From contig UEGQ01000005.1 of the NCBI GenBank assembly GCA_900466005.1, forward strand, positions 1-64,000: a DNA stretch of 64,000 nucleotides, read 5' to 3'. The notes under the pieces were generated by a model. It did no database searches. It was not told the origin of the DNA and was given only the letters and a program-made list of their open reading frames with translations. Made by a program: the position numbers and the translations under genes. Below, in pieces: positions 21,107-29,839 of this stretch (the stretch's first letter is position 1; every line of letters begins with the position of its first letter). Source of the stretch: Hyphomicrobiales bacterium (lineage in GTDB: Bacteria > Pseudomonadota > Alphaproteobacteria > Rhizobiales > Rhizobiaceae).

Positions 21107-21846
21107 AGCACCGGCTCGGCATCGTCTGTGTGGAGGACATAGCCCTTCCCCCGGCGCGTCTGGATATGACGCGGCAGATCCGGGTTGCGTTCGATCTTGC
21201 GCCTCAGGCGCAGGATCAGCACGTCGACGTTGCGGTCGATGTAGCGATCGCTCTCCGCCCCGAGGCGATCGAGGATCTGGGCGCGGCTCACCGGCACGTT
21301 CGGACGCTCCGCCAGGATCTCGAGCAGCGCAAATTCCGCCGCCGTCAGCGTGCGGCTGCGGTCGACGAGACAGACCGCATGGCGACCCTTGAGGTCGACT
21401 GCCCAGTCGCCGAGGCGGAGTGATGATGACGGCTGCTGTTCCCGCTCCCCTTCGCGTTCCTGTTTCAGCGAGGGTATGGTTCGGCGAAGGACCGCCTTTA
21501 TGCGGGCGGTGAGTTCGATCGGTTCGAAGGGCTTGACCACGTAATCGTCGGCGGCGGTTTCAAGACCAAGAACGCGGTCTGTCGCACTGCCCGCAGCCGT
21601 CACCATGACGATGCCCATGTTGGTCTGCGCGCGCAGGCGCTGGGCGAAGGCGCGTCCGGAGGTGCCCGGAAGGTTGTGATCGACGAGAACGAGATGCATG
21701 GTCTCGTGCTCCAGCAGCCTGGCCGCCTCTTCGGCCGAGCTCGCGATGAGGGGCTGCCAGCCCTCGGCCTCAACGAGATCGGAGATGAGCTCCGCCATGT
21801 CCGGATCGTCCTCGACGATCAGAATCCTCACCTTCTCCTGCAGCAT
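21103..21846 (-). CDS. OmpR-family response regulator
   Basis: A 247-residue regulator: receiver domain with acidic pocket Asp13/Asp14, phosphoacceptor Asp56 (VLVDHNLPG) and Lys105 (VVKPFEP), then an OmpR/PhoB winged helix ending in HIQTRRGKGYVL. Promoter-proximal gene of the two-component operon, overlapping the kinase by 4 bp. Likely binds the direct repeats at 21917-21950 in the divergent promoter region. Confidence 0.92.
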   Translation of the reverse strand: MLQEKVRILIVEDDPDMAELISDLVEAEGWQPLIASSAEEAARLLEHETMHLVLVDHNLPGTSGRAFAQRLRAQTNMGIVMVTAAGSATDRVLGLETAADDYVVKPFEPIELTARIKAVLRRTIPSLKQEREGEREQQPSSSLRLGDWAVDLKGRHAVCLVDRSRTLTAAEFALLEILAERPNVPVSRAQILDRLGAESDRYIDRNVDVLILRLRRKIERNPDLPRHIQTRRGKGYVLHTDDAEPVL

Positions 21847-21916
21847 GCGTTAGTCCTCCCCGCGCCATCATAGGCGGACGCAGAGCAATGTTCAAAGGAT
21901 CGCTGGTTATGGGTGT

Positions 21917-21950
21917 CCGTCACATTTGTAACTTTTGTAACGGCTGCAAC
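21917..21950 (+). promoter_or_regulatory. Tandem 9-bp direct repeats, candidate response-regulator site
   Basis: Four tandem units with a 9-bp period: CCGTCAC (21917), TTGTAAC (21926), TTGTAAC (21935), CTGCAAC (21944), pattern yyGyMAC. They lie in the 213-bp region between the response-regulator gene and the first binding-protein gene. Confidence 0.5.
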
Positions 21951-22059
21951 ACCCTTCGGCACTGCGGCGAAACATCGGTAACCATTCTCGAATTGCAGCT
22001 GCCGGCGGATCTGCCATGCTGTCTCACAGGATCGGAACGAGGAGGTTCCGGGGAGGGAC

Positions 22060-23088
22060 GTGAAGGTGCGGTCATTTGCCGTGGTCAGTTTGGGACTGGT
22101 GCTGTGGGTCGGCTCGATGCAGGCCGGCATGGCGGCCGCGACGCTCAATGTCCTGTGCGGCGTCGACGAAAGCTGGTGCTCGGTGATGAAGGCCGCGTTT
22201 GAGGCCAAGACGGGCACAGACATCACGATGGTCCGCAAGAGCACCGGCGAAATCCTCGATCAGATCCGCGCCGAGCGCGACCGGCCGACGGTGGACGTCT
22301 GGTGGGGCGGCACCGGCGACACGCATCTGCAGGCCGCGTCGGAAGATCTTCTCCTGCCATACGAGTCGCCCGGGGAGCGGGATCTCCTGCCCTGGGCGCA
22401 GAACTTCTCCACCATGTCGGGCGGACGGTCGGCCGGCGTCTATGCGGGCGCACTCGGCTTCGCCTACAATTCCGAGCTTCTCGCGCGATACAAGGTGCCG
22501 GCTCCGACCTGCTGGCGTGACCTGACCAATTCCGCCTATCGCGGCCTGATCCTCTCGGGCAATCCCAATTCCTCGGGAACGGCGTTCACAACGCTTGCGA
22601 CCTTCGTTCAGCTCTTCGGCGAGGAGGAAGCGTTCCGGTTCATGGCGACGCTCGACCGCAACATCGCCGAATACACAAAGGCTGGCGCCGAACCGGTCAA
22701 GGCGGCCGCCCGCAGCGAAACCCTGATCGGAATATCCTTCATGCATGATGCGGTGACGCTCAAGGAGGCCGGCTCGCCGCTGGTGATCGTCGCGCCCTGT
22801 GAGGGAACCGGCTACGAAATCGGCGCCGTCAGCATCGTGAAAGGTGCCCGCAACCTCGACATGGCGCGTGCCTTCGTCGATTTCGCTCTCAGCCCGGAGG
22901 GCCAGGCGACGGGGATTGCCGCCGGGCAAAATCAGGTTCCGTCGAATGCAAAGGCGGCGCTGCCTGCGACGGCACCCGACATCTCGATGATCAAGATGGT
23001 GGACTACGACTTCGCCACCTTCGGCTCTCCGGACGAGCGAAGTCGATTATTGAGGCGCTTCGACACTGACATACTCGCCATCCACTGA
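22060..23088 (+). CDS. AfuA-type binding protein, paralog 1 (possible co-sensor)
   Basis: A 342-residue periplasmic binding protein from a GTG start with GGGAGG just upstream; signal peptide ends near AMAAA at residues 24-28. The sequence closely parallels the second binding protein (shared segments AGVYAGALG, NPNSSGTA, APCEGTGYEIG, IVKGARNLD). This family includes iron and hexose-phosphate binders; the phosphate-type context favours the latter. It is first in the operon and nearest the two-component genes, so it might act as the PgtC-like sensory binding protein, while paralog 2 serves transport. That split is inference. Confidence 0.85.
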   Translation: MKVRSFAVVSLGLVLWVGSMQAGMAAATLNVLCGVDESWCSVMKAAFEAKTGTDITMVRKSTGEILDQIRAERDRPTVDVWWGGTGDTHLQAASEDLLLPYESPGERDLLPWAQNFSTMSGGRSAGVYAGALGFAYNSELLARYKVPAPTCWRDLTNSAYRGLILSGNPNSSGTAFTTLATFVQLFGEEEAFRFMATLDRNIAEYTKAGAEPVKAAARSETLIGISFMHDAVTLKEAGSPLVIVAPCEGTGYEIGAVSIVKGARNLDMARAFVDFALSPEGQATGIAAGQNQVPSNAKAALPATAPDISMIKMVDYDFATFGSPDERSRLLRRFDTDILAIH

Positions 23089-23227
23089 CGGCCGAGAATA
23101 ACAGACCCGATCTCCACGACACCAGGAAACGGACCGCGACCACGCGGCGCCGATGGGCCAGGCCGTGCCGCAAGGAGCGCGGCTGTGCCCCGAACACAGT
23201 CAGACGCAACGCAACAGGAGGAAAGCC

Positions 23228-24253
23228 ATGCGACTGAAATCCCTCTCGATCCTGCTCTTCGCCGGCACCGCACTCGGTGCTGTCGAAGCCCGTGCTGCAG
23301 GCGAACTCAACCTCATCTGCTCGGCCGATGTCGTCATCTGCGAACAGATGAAGGGCGACTTCGAAAAGAGCCACGACATCCAGGTCAACATGGTCCGCCT
23401 CTCGTCGGGCGAAACCTACGCCAAGATTCGCGCCGAGGCCCGCAATCCGAAGACCGACATCTGGTGGGCCGGCACGGGCGACCCGCATCTGCAGGCGGCT
23501 TCGGAGAACCTGACGCTCGAATACAAATCCCCGATGCTCGACCAGCTGCAGGACTGGGCACAGAAGCAGGCCGAAAGCTCGGGCTACCGCACGGTCGGCG
23601 TCTACGCCGGCGCACTCGGCTGGGGTTACAACGCCGAGATCTTCAAGACGAAGGGGTACAAGGAACCGGCTTGCTGGGCCGATCTCCTCGCCCCGGAACT
23701 GAAGGGCGAAATCCAGATCGCCAATCCGAACTCCTCCGGCACCGCCTATACGGCGCTGGCCACACTTGCGCAGATCATGGGCGAGGATCAGGCCTTCGAC
23801 TACCTGAAGAAGCTCAACGCCAACGTGTCGCAATACACCAAGTCCGGCTCGGCACCGGTCAAGGCGGCGGCACGCGGAGAGACCGGCCTCGGCATCGTCT
23901 TCATGCATGACGCCGTCGCCCAGGCAGTAGAAGGCTTCCCGGTCATGGTTACAGCTCCGTGCGAAGGCACCGGCTACGAGATCGGCTCGATGTCGATCGT
24001 CAAGGGCGCGCGCAATCTCGACAATGCCAAGGTCTGGTACGACTGGGCGCTCTCGCCAGAAGTGCAGTCGCGGATGAAGGATGCGAAGTCCTTCCAGCTC
24101 CCGTCCAACAAGACGGCCGACGTACCGGAACAGGCACCGAAGTTCGAGAACATCAAGCTCATCGACTACGACTTCAAGACCTACGGCGACTCGGCCAAGC
24201 GCAAGGCGCTGCTGGAACGTTGGGATCGCGAGATCGGCGCGGTCGCCAACTGA
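23228..24253 (+). CDS. AfuA-type binding protein, paralog 2
   Basis: A 341-residue periplasmic protein, signal peptide ending EARAAG near residue 23. About half its residues match the preceding paralog by eye. Motifs WWAGTGDPHLQAASE, YRTVGVYAGALGWGYN and APCEGTGYEIGSMSIVKGARN are typical of AfuA, which in Actinobacillus binds glucose-6-phosphate and related sugar phosphates. The ATG at 23228 follows CAGGAGGAAAG. A strong hairpin follows the stop before the permease gene. Confidence 0.88.
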   Translation: MRLKSLSILLFAGTALGAVEARAAGELNLICSADVVICEQMKGDFEKSHDIQVNMVRLSSGETYAKIRAEARNPKTDIWWAGTGDPHLQAASENLTLEYKSPMLDQLQDWAQKQAESSGYRTVGVYAGALGWGYNAEIFKTKGYKEPACWADLLAPELKGEIQIANPNSSGTAYTALATLAQIMGEDQAFDYLKKLNANVSQYTKSGSAPVKAAARGETGLGIVFMHDAVAQAVEGFPVMVTAPCEGTGYEIGSMSIVKGARNLDNAKVWYDWALSPEVQSRMKDAKSFQLPSNKTADVPEQAPKFENIKLIDYDFKTYGDSAKRKALLERWDREIGAVAN

Positions 24254-24265
24254 CGCAGCAACACC

Positions 24266-24298
24266 ATCGCATCCGGGCGACTGCCGCCCGGATGCGAT
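24266..24298 (+). terminator. Strong hairpin after binding-protein gene
   Basis: Perfect 14-bp arms ATCGCATCCGGGCG (24266-24279) and CGCCCGGATGCGAT (24285-24298) with a 5-nt loop. No T-run follows, so it fits mRNA 3'-end protection or partial termination better than full termination. Confidence 0.7.
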
Positions 24299-24340
24299 CC
24301 ATTCCCGAAGTCTCACAACATGACGAGAGCGAGGTTCGCC

Positions 24341-26572
24341 ATGAAGAATGGCAATCGCAGACTGGACATCGTCCTTGCGCTGGGAACAGCGGCACTGACG
24401 CTCGTGCCCTGGTACCGGATCGAAGGCGGCTTCTTCGGTTTCGGCTGGGTCGCCGGTTTTCCTTCAGCAACCGAGACGGCGCCCGGCCTTTTGCAGATAA
24501 CAAGCCACGGCAAGTTCTGGCTCATCGGCGTGGTGCTGTTCCTCGTTCTCGCGGGCTTTGCCCGCAGCTTCCGCGATCCCGCTCACCGTGGCCGCGGCCT
24601 GGTTCTCGCCGGGACCCTCGGCCTCCTTTTCCTCTCCCTTCAGGGCCTAGCGATCGGCTTCGGCGGTTGGACCTGGACGATCAGCGAGAACCTGTTCGGC
24701 GTGCTTGCGGATGGCCAGCCCTCCATGGGCGCCGGCGCCGTCCTGATGTCGACGGTCTTCGTGCTTCTTGTCGCCTTCGGCCTTGCCGAACGGGGGGCGA
24801 TGAAGGGCGACGCCTTCATCGTCGCCTCCATCTCCATGCTCGTCTTTCTGGTGACGGTCTTCGTCTTTTATCCGATCGGCAGTATGTTCGTCGGCGCCGT
24901 GCAGGATTTCGACGGCTCGTTCAATCCCGACAGCTTCATCCGCAATGCCCAGGATCCAGGAATCTGGAGCCTTGGCTGCGTGATGGGCGGCGAGCGCTGC
25001 GGTGTCGCCTGGCGGACCCTCACTCTCGCGATCATGACGGCGCTCGGCTCGACCCTGCTCGGGCTCGCCTTTGCCCTTCTGTCGACCCGCACGCGGTTCC
25101 CCTACAAGAAGGGGCTGAGGCTGCTGACCGTCCTGCCGATCATCACGCCGCCATTCGTCATCGGTCTTGCCCTGACCTTGCTTTTCGGGCGCGCCGGCGT
25201 CGTCACCGAAGCGATCTCCAGCCTGTTCGGGATCGAGCCCGGCCGCTGGCTCTATGGCCTGACGGGTATCTGGATCGCGCAGGTTCTCTCGTTCACCCCG
25301 ATCTCCTTCCTGGTGCTGATCGGCGTGGTCGAGGGTGTCAGCCCCTCGATGGAGGAAGCCTCGCAGACCCTGCGTGCTGACCGCTGGCGCACGTTCGTCC
25401 GCGTTTCGTTGCCGCTGATGAAGCCCGGCCTCGCCAACGCCTTCCTGATCGGCTTCATCGAAAGCATGGCCGATTTCGGCAACCCGCTGGTATTGGGGGG
25501 AAGTCACGGGGTACTGTCAACGGAGATATTCTTCGCAGTCGTCGGATCGCAGAACGACCCCTCCCGCGCAGCCGTGCTCGCGATCGTACTCCTCTGCTTC
25601 ACGCTTTCGGCCTTCCTGGCGCAGCGCGTCTGGCTCTCCGGCAAGAATTTCGCGACCGTCACGGGCAAGGGCGACAACGGCGTTCACATCGCCCTGCCGC
25701 GCGGCCTCTCCGTCGCCGTGCACGCGGTGGCGATCCCGTGGATGATCTTTACGGTGATCGTCTACGGCATGATCCTGTTCGGGGGCTTCGTGAACACTTG
25801 GGGCCTCGACAATTCGCTGACCCTCGACCACTACGTGCGGGCATTCTCGATCGGCTTCGAAAACGGCGAGATCGCCTGGACGGGCGTCGCCTGGAACTCT
25901 TTCTGGACGACCATGGAAATCGCGCTCGTCGCGGCGCCGCTCACGGCGGCCGTCGGACTGCTCACGGCCTATATCATCGTTCGCCAGAAATTCGCCGGCC
26001 GCAACGTCTTCGAATTCGCGCTGATGATGAGCTTCGCCATCCCCGGTACTGTCATCGGTGTCAGCTACATCATGGCCTTCAACCTGCCGCCGGTCGAGAT
26101 GACTGGGACGGCGCTCATCCTGATCGCCTGCTTCGTCTTCCGCAACATGCCGGTTGGTGTGCGCGGCGGCATCGCGGCGATGAGCCAGCTCGACAAGAGT
26201 CTCGACGAGGCCTCGCTGACACTGAGAGCCGACAGCTTCCGCACCATCCGCAAGGTGATCCTGCCGCTGATGAGGCCTGCTATCAACGCCGCTCTCGTCT
26301 ATTCCTTCGTGCGGGCCATCACCTCGATCAGCGCCGTCATCTTCCTGGTCAGCGCCCAATACAATATGGCGACGTCCTACATCGTCGGCCTCGTGGAGAA
26401 CGGTGAGTACGGCGTGGCCATCGCCTATTCCTCGATGCTGATCGTGGTGATGCTCGCGGTGATCACCGGTTTCCAGTTCCTCGTCGGGGAGCGCCGCCTG
26501 CGTCGCGAAAATCGTCTCGCCGGAGGCTCCCGAACTCCTTCTGTCGCCCTCGGTCAGGAGAAAGCCGCATGA
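24341..26572 (+). CDS. Fused two-domain ABC permease, AfuB-like
   Basis: A 743-residue inner-membrane protein made of two permease domains in one chain, each with an EAA loop: EEASQTLRADRWRTFVRVSLP in the first half and DEASLTLRADSFRTIRKVILP in the second. A long N-terminal extension of four to five helices precedes the first domain. The AfuB/FbpB family has the same fusion. An ATG at 24320 is possible; I favour 24341, with GCGAGG upstream. It overlaps the ATPase gene by 4 bp. Confidence 0.9.
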   Translation: MKNGNRRLDIVLALGTAALTLVPWYRIEGGFFGFGWVAGFPSATETAPGLLQITSHGKFWLIGVVLFLVLAGFARSFRDPAHRGRGLVLAGTLGLLFLSLQGLAIGFGGWTWTISENLFGVLADGQPSMGAGAVLMSTVFVLLVAFGLAERGAMKGDAFIVASISMLVFLVTVFVFYPIGSMFVGAVQDFDGSFNPDSFIRNAQDPGIWSLGCVMGGERCGVAWRTLTLAIMTALGSTLLGLAFALLSTRTRFPYKKGLRLLTVLPIITPPFVIGLALTLLFGRAGVVTEAISSLFGIEPGRWLYGLTGIWIAQVLSFTPISFLVLIGVVEGVSPSMEEASQTLRADRWRTFVRVSLPLMKPGLANAFLIGFIESMADFGNPLVLGGSHGVLSTEIFFAVVGSQNDPSRAAVLAIVLLCFTLSAFLAQRVWLSGKNFATVTGKGDNGVHIALPRGLSVAVHAVAIPWMIFTVIVYGMILFGGFVNTWGLDNSLTLDHYVRAFSIGFENGEIAWTGVAWNSFWTTMEIALVAAPLTAAVGLLTAYIIVRQKFAGRNVFEFALMMSFAIPGTVIGVSYIMAFNLPPVEMTGTALILIACFVFRNMPVGVRGGIAAMSQLDKSLDEASLTLRADSFRTIRKVILPLMRPAINAALVYSFVRAITSISAVIFLVSAQYNMATSYIVGLVENGEYGVAIAYSSMLIVVMLAVITGFQFLVGERRLRRENRLAGGSRTPSVALGQEKAA

Positions 26573-27630
26573 CCAGCTACAAGCCCGGTTCCGTCGTCTT
26601 CGAGAATGTTCGCAAGAGCTTCGGCGCCTTTACCGCAATTCCCGATCTCTCACTCACCATAGAACCGGGCACACTCGTGACCCTGCTCGGCCCTTCCGGC
26701 TGTGGCAAGACGACCACATTACGCATGCTTGCCGGCCTCGAGCATCCGACCTCGGGACGCATCCTGATCGGTGACAAGGACGTCACCATGCTGCCGGCGA
26801 ATGCCCGCGACGTGTCGATGGTGTTCCAGTCCTATGCGCTTTTCCCGCACATGACGGCCCTCGACAATGTTGCCTATGGCCTCGAATCCTCCGGTTTCGG
26901 CAAGAAGATCGCGCGAGAGAAGGCGGAACACGGGTTGGAGCTTGTCGGGCTTGCCGGAATGGGCGGGCGCCTGCCGGCCGAACTCTCCGGCGGCCAGCAG
27001 CAACGCGTCGCCGTGGCGCGCGCGCTGGTGCTTGAGCCACAAGTCCTGCTTCTCGACGAGCCGCTGTCCAACCTCGACGCGCGCCTGCGCCGCAAGGTGC
27101 GCACCGACATCCGCGACCTTCAGCAGCGGCTGGGCTTCACCGCCGTCTACGTAACTCACGACCAGGACGAGGCGCTCGCCGTATCCGACCGGATCATCGT
27201 CATGAAGGACGGCGAGATCGCCCAGTCCGGCGCACCGCGCGAGCTCTACGAGGCGCCCGCCTCACCGTTCATTGCGGACTTCATGGGCGAGGCGAACGTC
27301 ATCTCCTGCGAGGTCCTCGCCGTCGATGCTGGCCACGCGCTCATCAAGGTCGGCGGTCTCGAACACCACCTGCCGGGAAACAATGCGAGGCCCGGAGCCG
27401 CCAAACTGGCGGTGCGCCCGGGTGCAATCCGCCTCGGCGGCGACGAAGAACCGGGGCTCAGGGGCCGTGTGCTGCACTCGGCCTACCTAGGCGACCACAT
27501 CGAATACGAGGTCGAAACGGACGTCGGGGCCTTCTTCGTCGTCGACCATTCCATCGAGCGGAGTTTCGCTCCCGCTGCCGACGTCACACTGGCGTTCAAG
27601 AACCGTGGCATTGCGCTGATCACGGCCTGA
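26569..27630 (+). CDS. ABC transporter ATP-binding protein, AfuC/FbpC-like
   Basis: A 353-residue ATPase with Walker A GPSGCGKT (41-48), signature LSGGQ (139-143), Walker B LLLDEP, H-loop YVTHDQDEA and a C-terminal TOBE region. ATGA overlap with the fused permease shows tight coupling. Energises import for the two AfuA-type binding proteins. Confidence 0.9.
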   Translation: MTSYKPGSVVFENVRKSFGAFTAIPDLSLTIEPGTLVTLLGPSGCGKTTTLRMLAGLEHPTSGRILIGDKDVTMLPANARDVSMVFQSYALFPHMTALDNVAYGLESSGFGKKIAREKAEHGLELVGLAGMGGRLPAELSGGQQQRVAVARALVLEPQVLLLDEPLSNLDARLRRKVRTDIRDLQQRLGFTAVYVTHDQDEALAVSDRIIVMKDGEIAQSGAPRELYEAPASPFIADFMGEANVISCEVLAVDAGHALIKVGGLEHHLPGNNARPGAAKLAVRPGAIRLGGDEEPGLRGRVLHSAYLGDHIEYEVETDVGAFFVVDHSIERSFAPAADVTLAFKNRGIALITA

Positions 27631-27653
27631 CATCTCCACCGAAGGAAAGAAGC

Positions 27654-28451
27654 ATGAGCATGCAAGATACCGATATCGATCAACGGTTTTCGCTGGCCCG
27701 ATCCATTGCCGAGGAGGCCGGAAGGCTTGCCCTCGACTATTTCGAAAACCGGGGCAATCTCGTGATCGAGACGAAGCGTGACCTTCAGGACGTTGTCTCC
27801 ATCGCCGACCGCAATGTCGAGACGCTGATCCGGGACCGGGTGGCGGCCGCCTTCCCGCAGGACGGCTTCCTCGGGGAGGAATTCGGGCACGTCGAGGGTT
27901 CCTCCGGATTCACCTGGGTCGTCGACCCGATCGACGGAACGGCGCCCTTCGTCAACGGCATGCCGACCTGGTGCGTCTCCATTGCCGTCCTCAACGCCGG
28001 CGCTCCGGTGATCGGCGTGGTGCAGGTCCCCTGCGACGGCGAACTCTACGCCGCGGCTGCGGACCGCGGCGCGAGCCTCAACGGCAAGCCGCTCACCCTC
28101 GATCCCACCCGCACAATCCAGAACGCGATGACCGGCATCGGCTGCAACACATATGTTACTCCTGAACGGGTCGGCCAGATCATTGCCGGCCTGCTCGGCA
28201 TCGGCGGCAACTTCATCCGCAACGGGTCCGGTGCGCTGATGCTCGCCTATGTTGCGGCCGGCCGCCTCGTCGGCTACTACGAACCCTTCATGCGCGCCTG
28301 GGACTGCATGGCGGGCTACTGTCTGGTGAAGGAAGCCGGCGGAGACTATCTGCCGTTCCCCACCGACGGCGAAGCCCTGCTGGGGGGACATCCGGTCCTT
28401 GCGAGCAATTCGACCGCCTACGCGGAACTCCTGGCCATCCACGCGAGTTGA
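27654..28451 (+). CDS. Inositol-monophosphatase-family phosphatase
   Basis: A 265-residue Mg2+-dependent phosphatase of the IMPase/FBPase fold. Metal ligands are visible in GEEFG (about residue 80), DPIDGT (about 91-96) and RAWDCMAG (about 217). It is the last gene of the AfuABC-type operon, 23 bp after the ATPase. In this setting it would dephosphorylate an imported sugar phosphate (or histidinol phosphate, another activity in this fold). No signal peptide, so cytoplasmic. Confidence 0.88.
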   Translation: MSMQDTDIDQRFSLARSIAEEAGRLALDYFENRGNLVIETKRDLQDVVSIADRNVETLIRDRVAAAFPQDGFLGEEFGHVEGSSGFTWVVDPIDGTAPFVNGMPTWCVSIAVLNAGAPVIGVVQVPCDGELYAAAADRGASLNGKPLTLDPTRTIQNAMTGIGCNTYVTPERVGQIIAGLLGIGGNFIRNGSGALMLAYVAAGRLVGYYEPFMRAWDCMAGYCLVKEAGGDYLPFPTDGEALLGGHPVLASNSTAYAELLAIHAS

Positions 28452-28532
28452 TCGGGCCGGGAACGGCGAGCTCCCGGCAGATTCCCGAGAGCTCGTCCCG
28501 AACCCCGGGCAACTCCTCCAAGGTCATTTCCA

Positions 28533-28560
28533 GCCGTCGCGCCCGTCGCGGCGGCTTTTT
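28533..28560 (+). terminator. Intrinsic terminator after the Afu-type operon
   Basis: Stem GCCGTCGCG (28533-28541) with CGCGGCGGC (28547-28555), one G-T pair, 5-nt loop, followed by TTTTT. Confidence 0.8.
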
Positions 28561-28585
28561 CGTTGCCCTTTCGCGACTGCTGAAA

Positions 28586-28601
28586 TGGAACAGGTATTCC
28601 A
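28586..28601. promoter_or_regulatory. Candidate IolR operator (inositol transporter)
   Basis: TGGAACAGGTATTCCA is a palindrome with the GGAA-N6-TTCC core reported for rhizobial IolR. It lies about 240 bp upstream of the inositol-binding-protein start codon and matches the site at 42386 in both arms. Confidence 0.75.
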
Positions 28602-28841
28602 GCGGTGGCCGGCCCCCCTCAGCGCGTTTTCCAGCATTGACAGGATTCTTTGTCGCATGCCCGGTTTCGCCCGTTGACGACCCTCATAAAAAATGGAATA
28701 AATTATCTGCATTTTGACGCACACGGTCTGTTTATTCCGTTTTGCACATCGCGTGGGGAGCGCGGGCCGAATGCACAGGGCCGGAAAATCCGGCTTCCGG
28801 CAGGAGCAAGGTGACGCCGGGCACCACTAAGGAGGAAAGAA

Positions 28842-29771
28842 ATGAAGAAGTATATTCTTGGCGCTGCGCTGTCCGTCCTGATGGGTACGGCCGCCCACGC
28901 GGAAACCATCGGCGTCTCCATGGCGCTGTTCGACGACAACTTCCTGACCGTTCTGCGCAACGGCATGTCAGACTACGCAAAGACGCTCGACGGCGTGACC
29001 CTGCAGATCGAGGACGCCCAGAACGACGTCGCCAAGCAGCAGAGCCAGATCCAGAACTTCATCGCCGCCGGCGTCGATGCCATCATCGTCAATCCGGTCG
29101 ATACCGACGCCACCGCTGCGATGTCGAAGATCGCCGCCGACGCCGGCGTTGCGCTCGTCTATGTCAACCGCGAGCCGGTCAACGTCAACGAACTGCCGGA
29201 AAAGCAGGCTTTCGTTGCCTCCAACGAAGCCGAATCCGGCACGCTCGAAGCCAAGGAAGTCTGCCGTCTGCTCGGCGGCAAGGGCAAGGCCGTCGTGATG
29301 ATGGGCGAACTCTCGAACCAGGCCGCCCGCATGCGGACCCAGGACGTGAAGGACGTCGTCGCGACCGACGAGTGCAAGGGCATCGAGATCGTCGAGGAGC
29401 AGACCGCCAACTGGTCGCGCACCCAAGGCGCCGACCTCGTGACCAACTGGCTTTCTGCCGGTCTCGAGTTCAACGCCGTCATTGCCAACAATGACGAGAT
29501 GGCGATCGGCGCGATCCAGGCGCTGAAGGCCGCCGGCAAGGACATGAAGGACTACGTTGTCGCCGGTGTCGACGCCACGCAGGACGCGCTCGCAGCCATG
29601 GAAGCCGGCGACCTCGACGTCACCGTGTTCCAGAACGCCGCCGGCCAGGGCAAGGGTTCGGTCGATGCCGCCTTGAAGCTCGCCAAGGGCGAGGCCGTCG
29701 AGAAGAAGGTCTACATTCCCTTCGAGCTCGTCACCCCGGAAAACCTGAAGGACTATCAGGCGAAGAACTGA
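28842..29771 (+). CDS. Sugar ABC transporter binding protein, probable inositol-binding
   Basis: A 309-residue ribose-type (periplasmic-binding-protein type 1) binding protein with signal peptide ending THAHA-like at AAHAE (residue 20). Segments IQNFIAAGVDAIIVNPVDTDA and GVDATQDALAAMEAGD are typical of this family. First gene of a binding protein-ATPase-permease operon that has an IolR-type operator upstream and lies in the iol locus, so myo-inositol is the likely ligand. Family certain; ligand inferred. Confidence 0.88.
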   Translation: MKKYILGAALSVLMGTAAHAETIGVSMALFDDNFLTVLRNGMSDYAKTLDGVTLQIEDAQNDVAKQQSQIQNFIAAGVDAIIVNPVDTDATAAMSKIAADAGVALVYVNREPVNVNELPEKQAFVASNEAESGTLEAKEVCRLLGGKGKAVVMMGELSNQAARMRTQDVKDVVATDECKGIEIVEEQTANWSRTQGADLVTNWLSAGLEFNAVIANNDEMAIGAIQALKAAGKDMKDYVVAGVDATQDALAAMEAGDLDVTVFQNAAGQGKGSVDAALKLAKGEAVEKKVYIPFELVTPENLKDYQAKN

Positions 29772-29788
29772 TTTCGCCAGCGAGACTC

Positions 29789-29816
29789 CGGGAATGCGGG
29801 TCCGCCCGCATTCCCG
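29789..29816 (+). terminator. Hairpin after inositol-binding-protein gene
   Basis: Perfect 12-bp arms CGGGAATGCGGG (29789-29800) and CCCGCATTCCCG (29805-29816) around a TCCG loop, which belongs to the very stable UNCG tetraloop class. No T-run. Probably shields the binding-protein mRNA. Confidence 0.7.
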
Positions 29817-29839
29817 ATGCTTAGGGAGGAGAAGTTGCG

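Larger units (their letters stand above)
28452..28841 (+). promoter_or_regulatory. 390-bp intergenic region: terminator, IolR site, promoter of inositol transporter
   Basis: No gene is visible. The left part holds an intrinsic terminator for the preceding operon, the middle a perfect IolR-type palindrome, and the right part two weaker partial matches (TGGAA at 28694 and ACGG...CCGT at 28723-28740) in an A/T-rich stretch that probably holds the promoter of the inositol transporter operon. Confidence 0.6.

Noticed and set aside
28694-28740. Further IolR-like partial matches near the inositol transporter promoter
   Set aside because: Only half-sites match (TGGAA alone; GGTC-N6-TTCC), too weak to list as operators by themselves.
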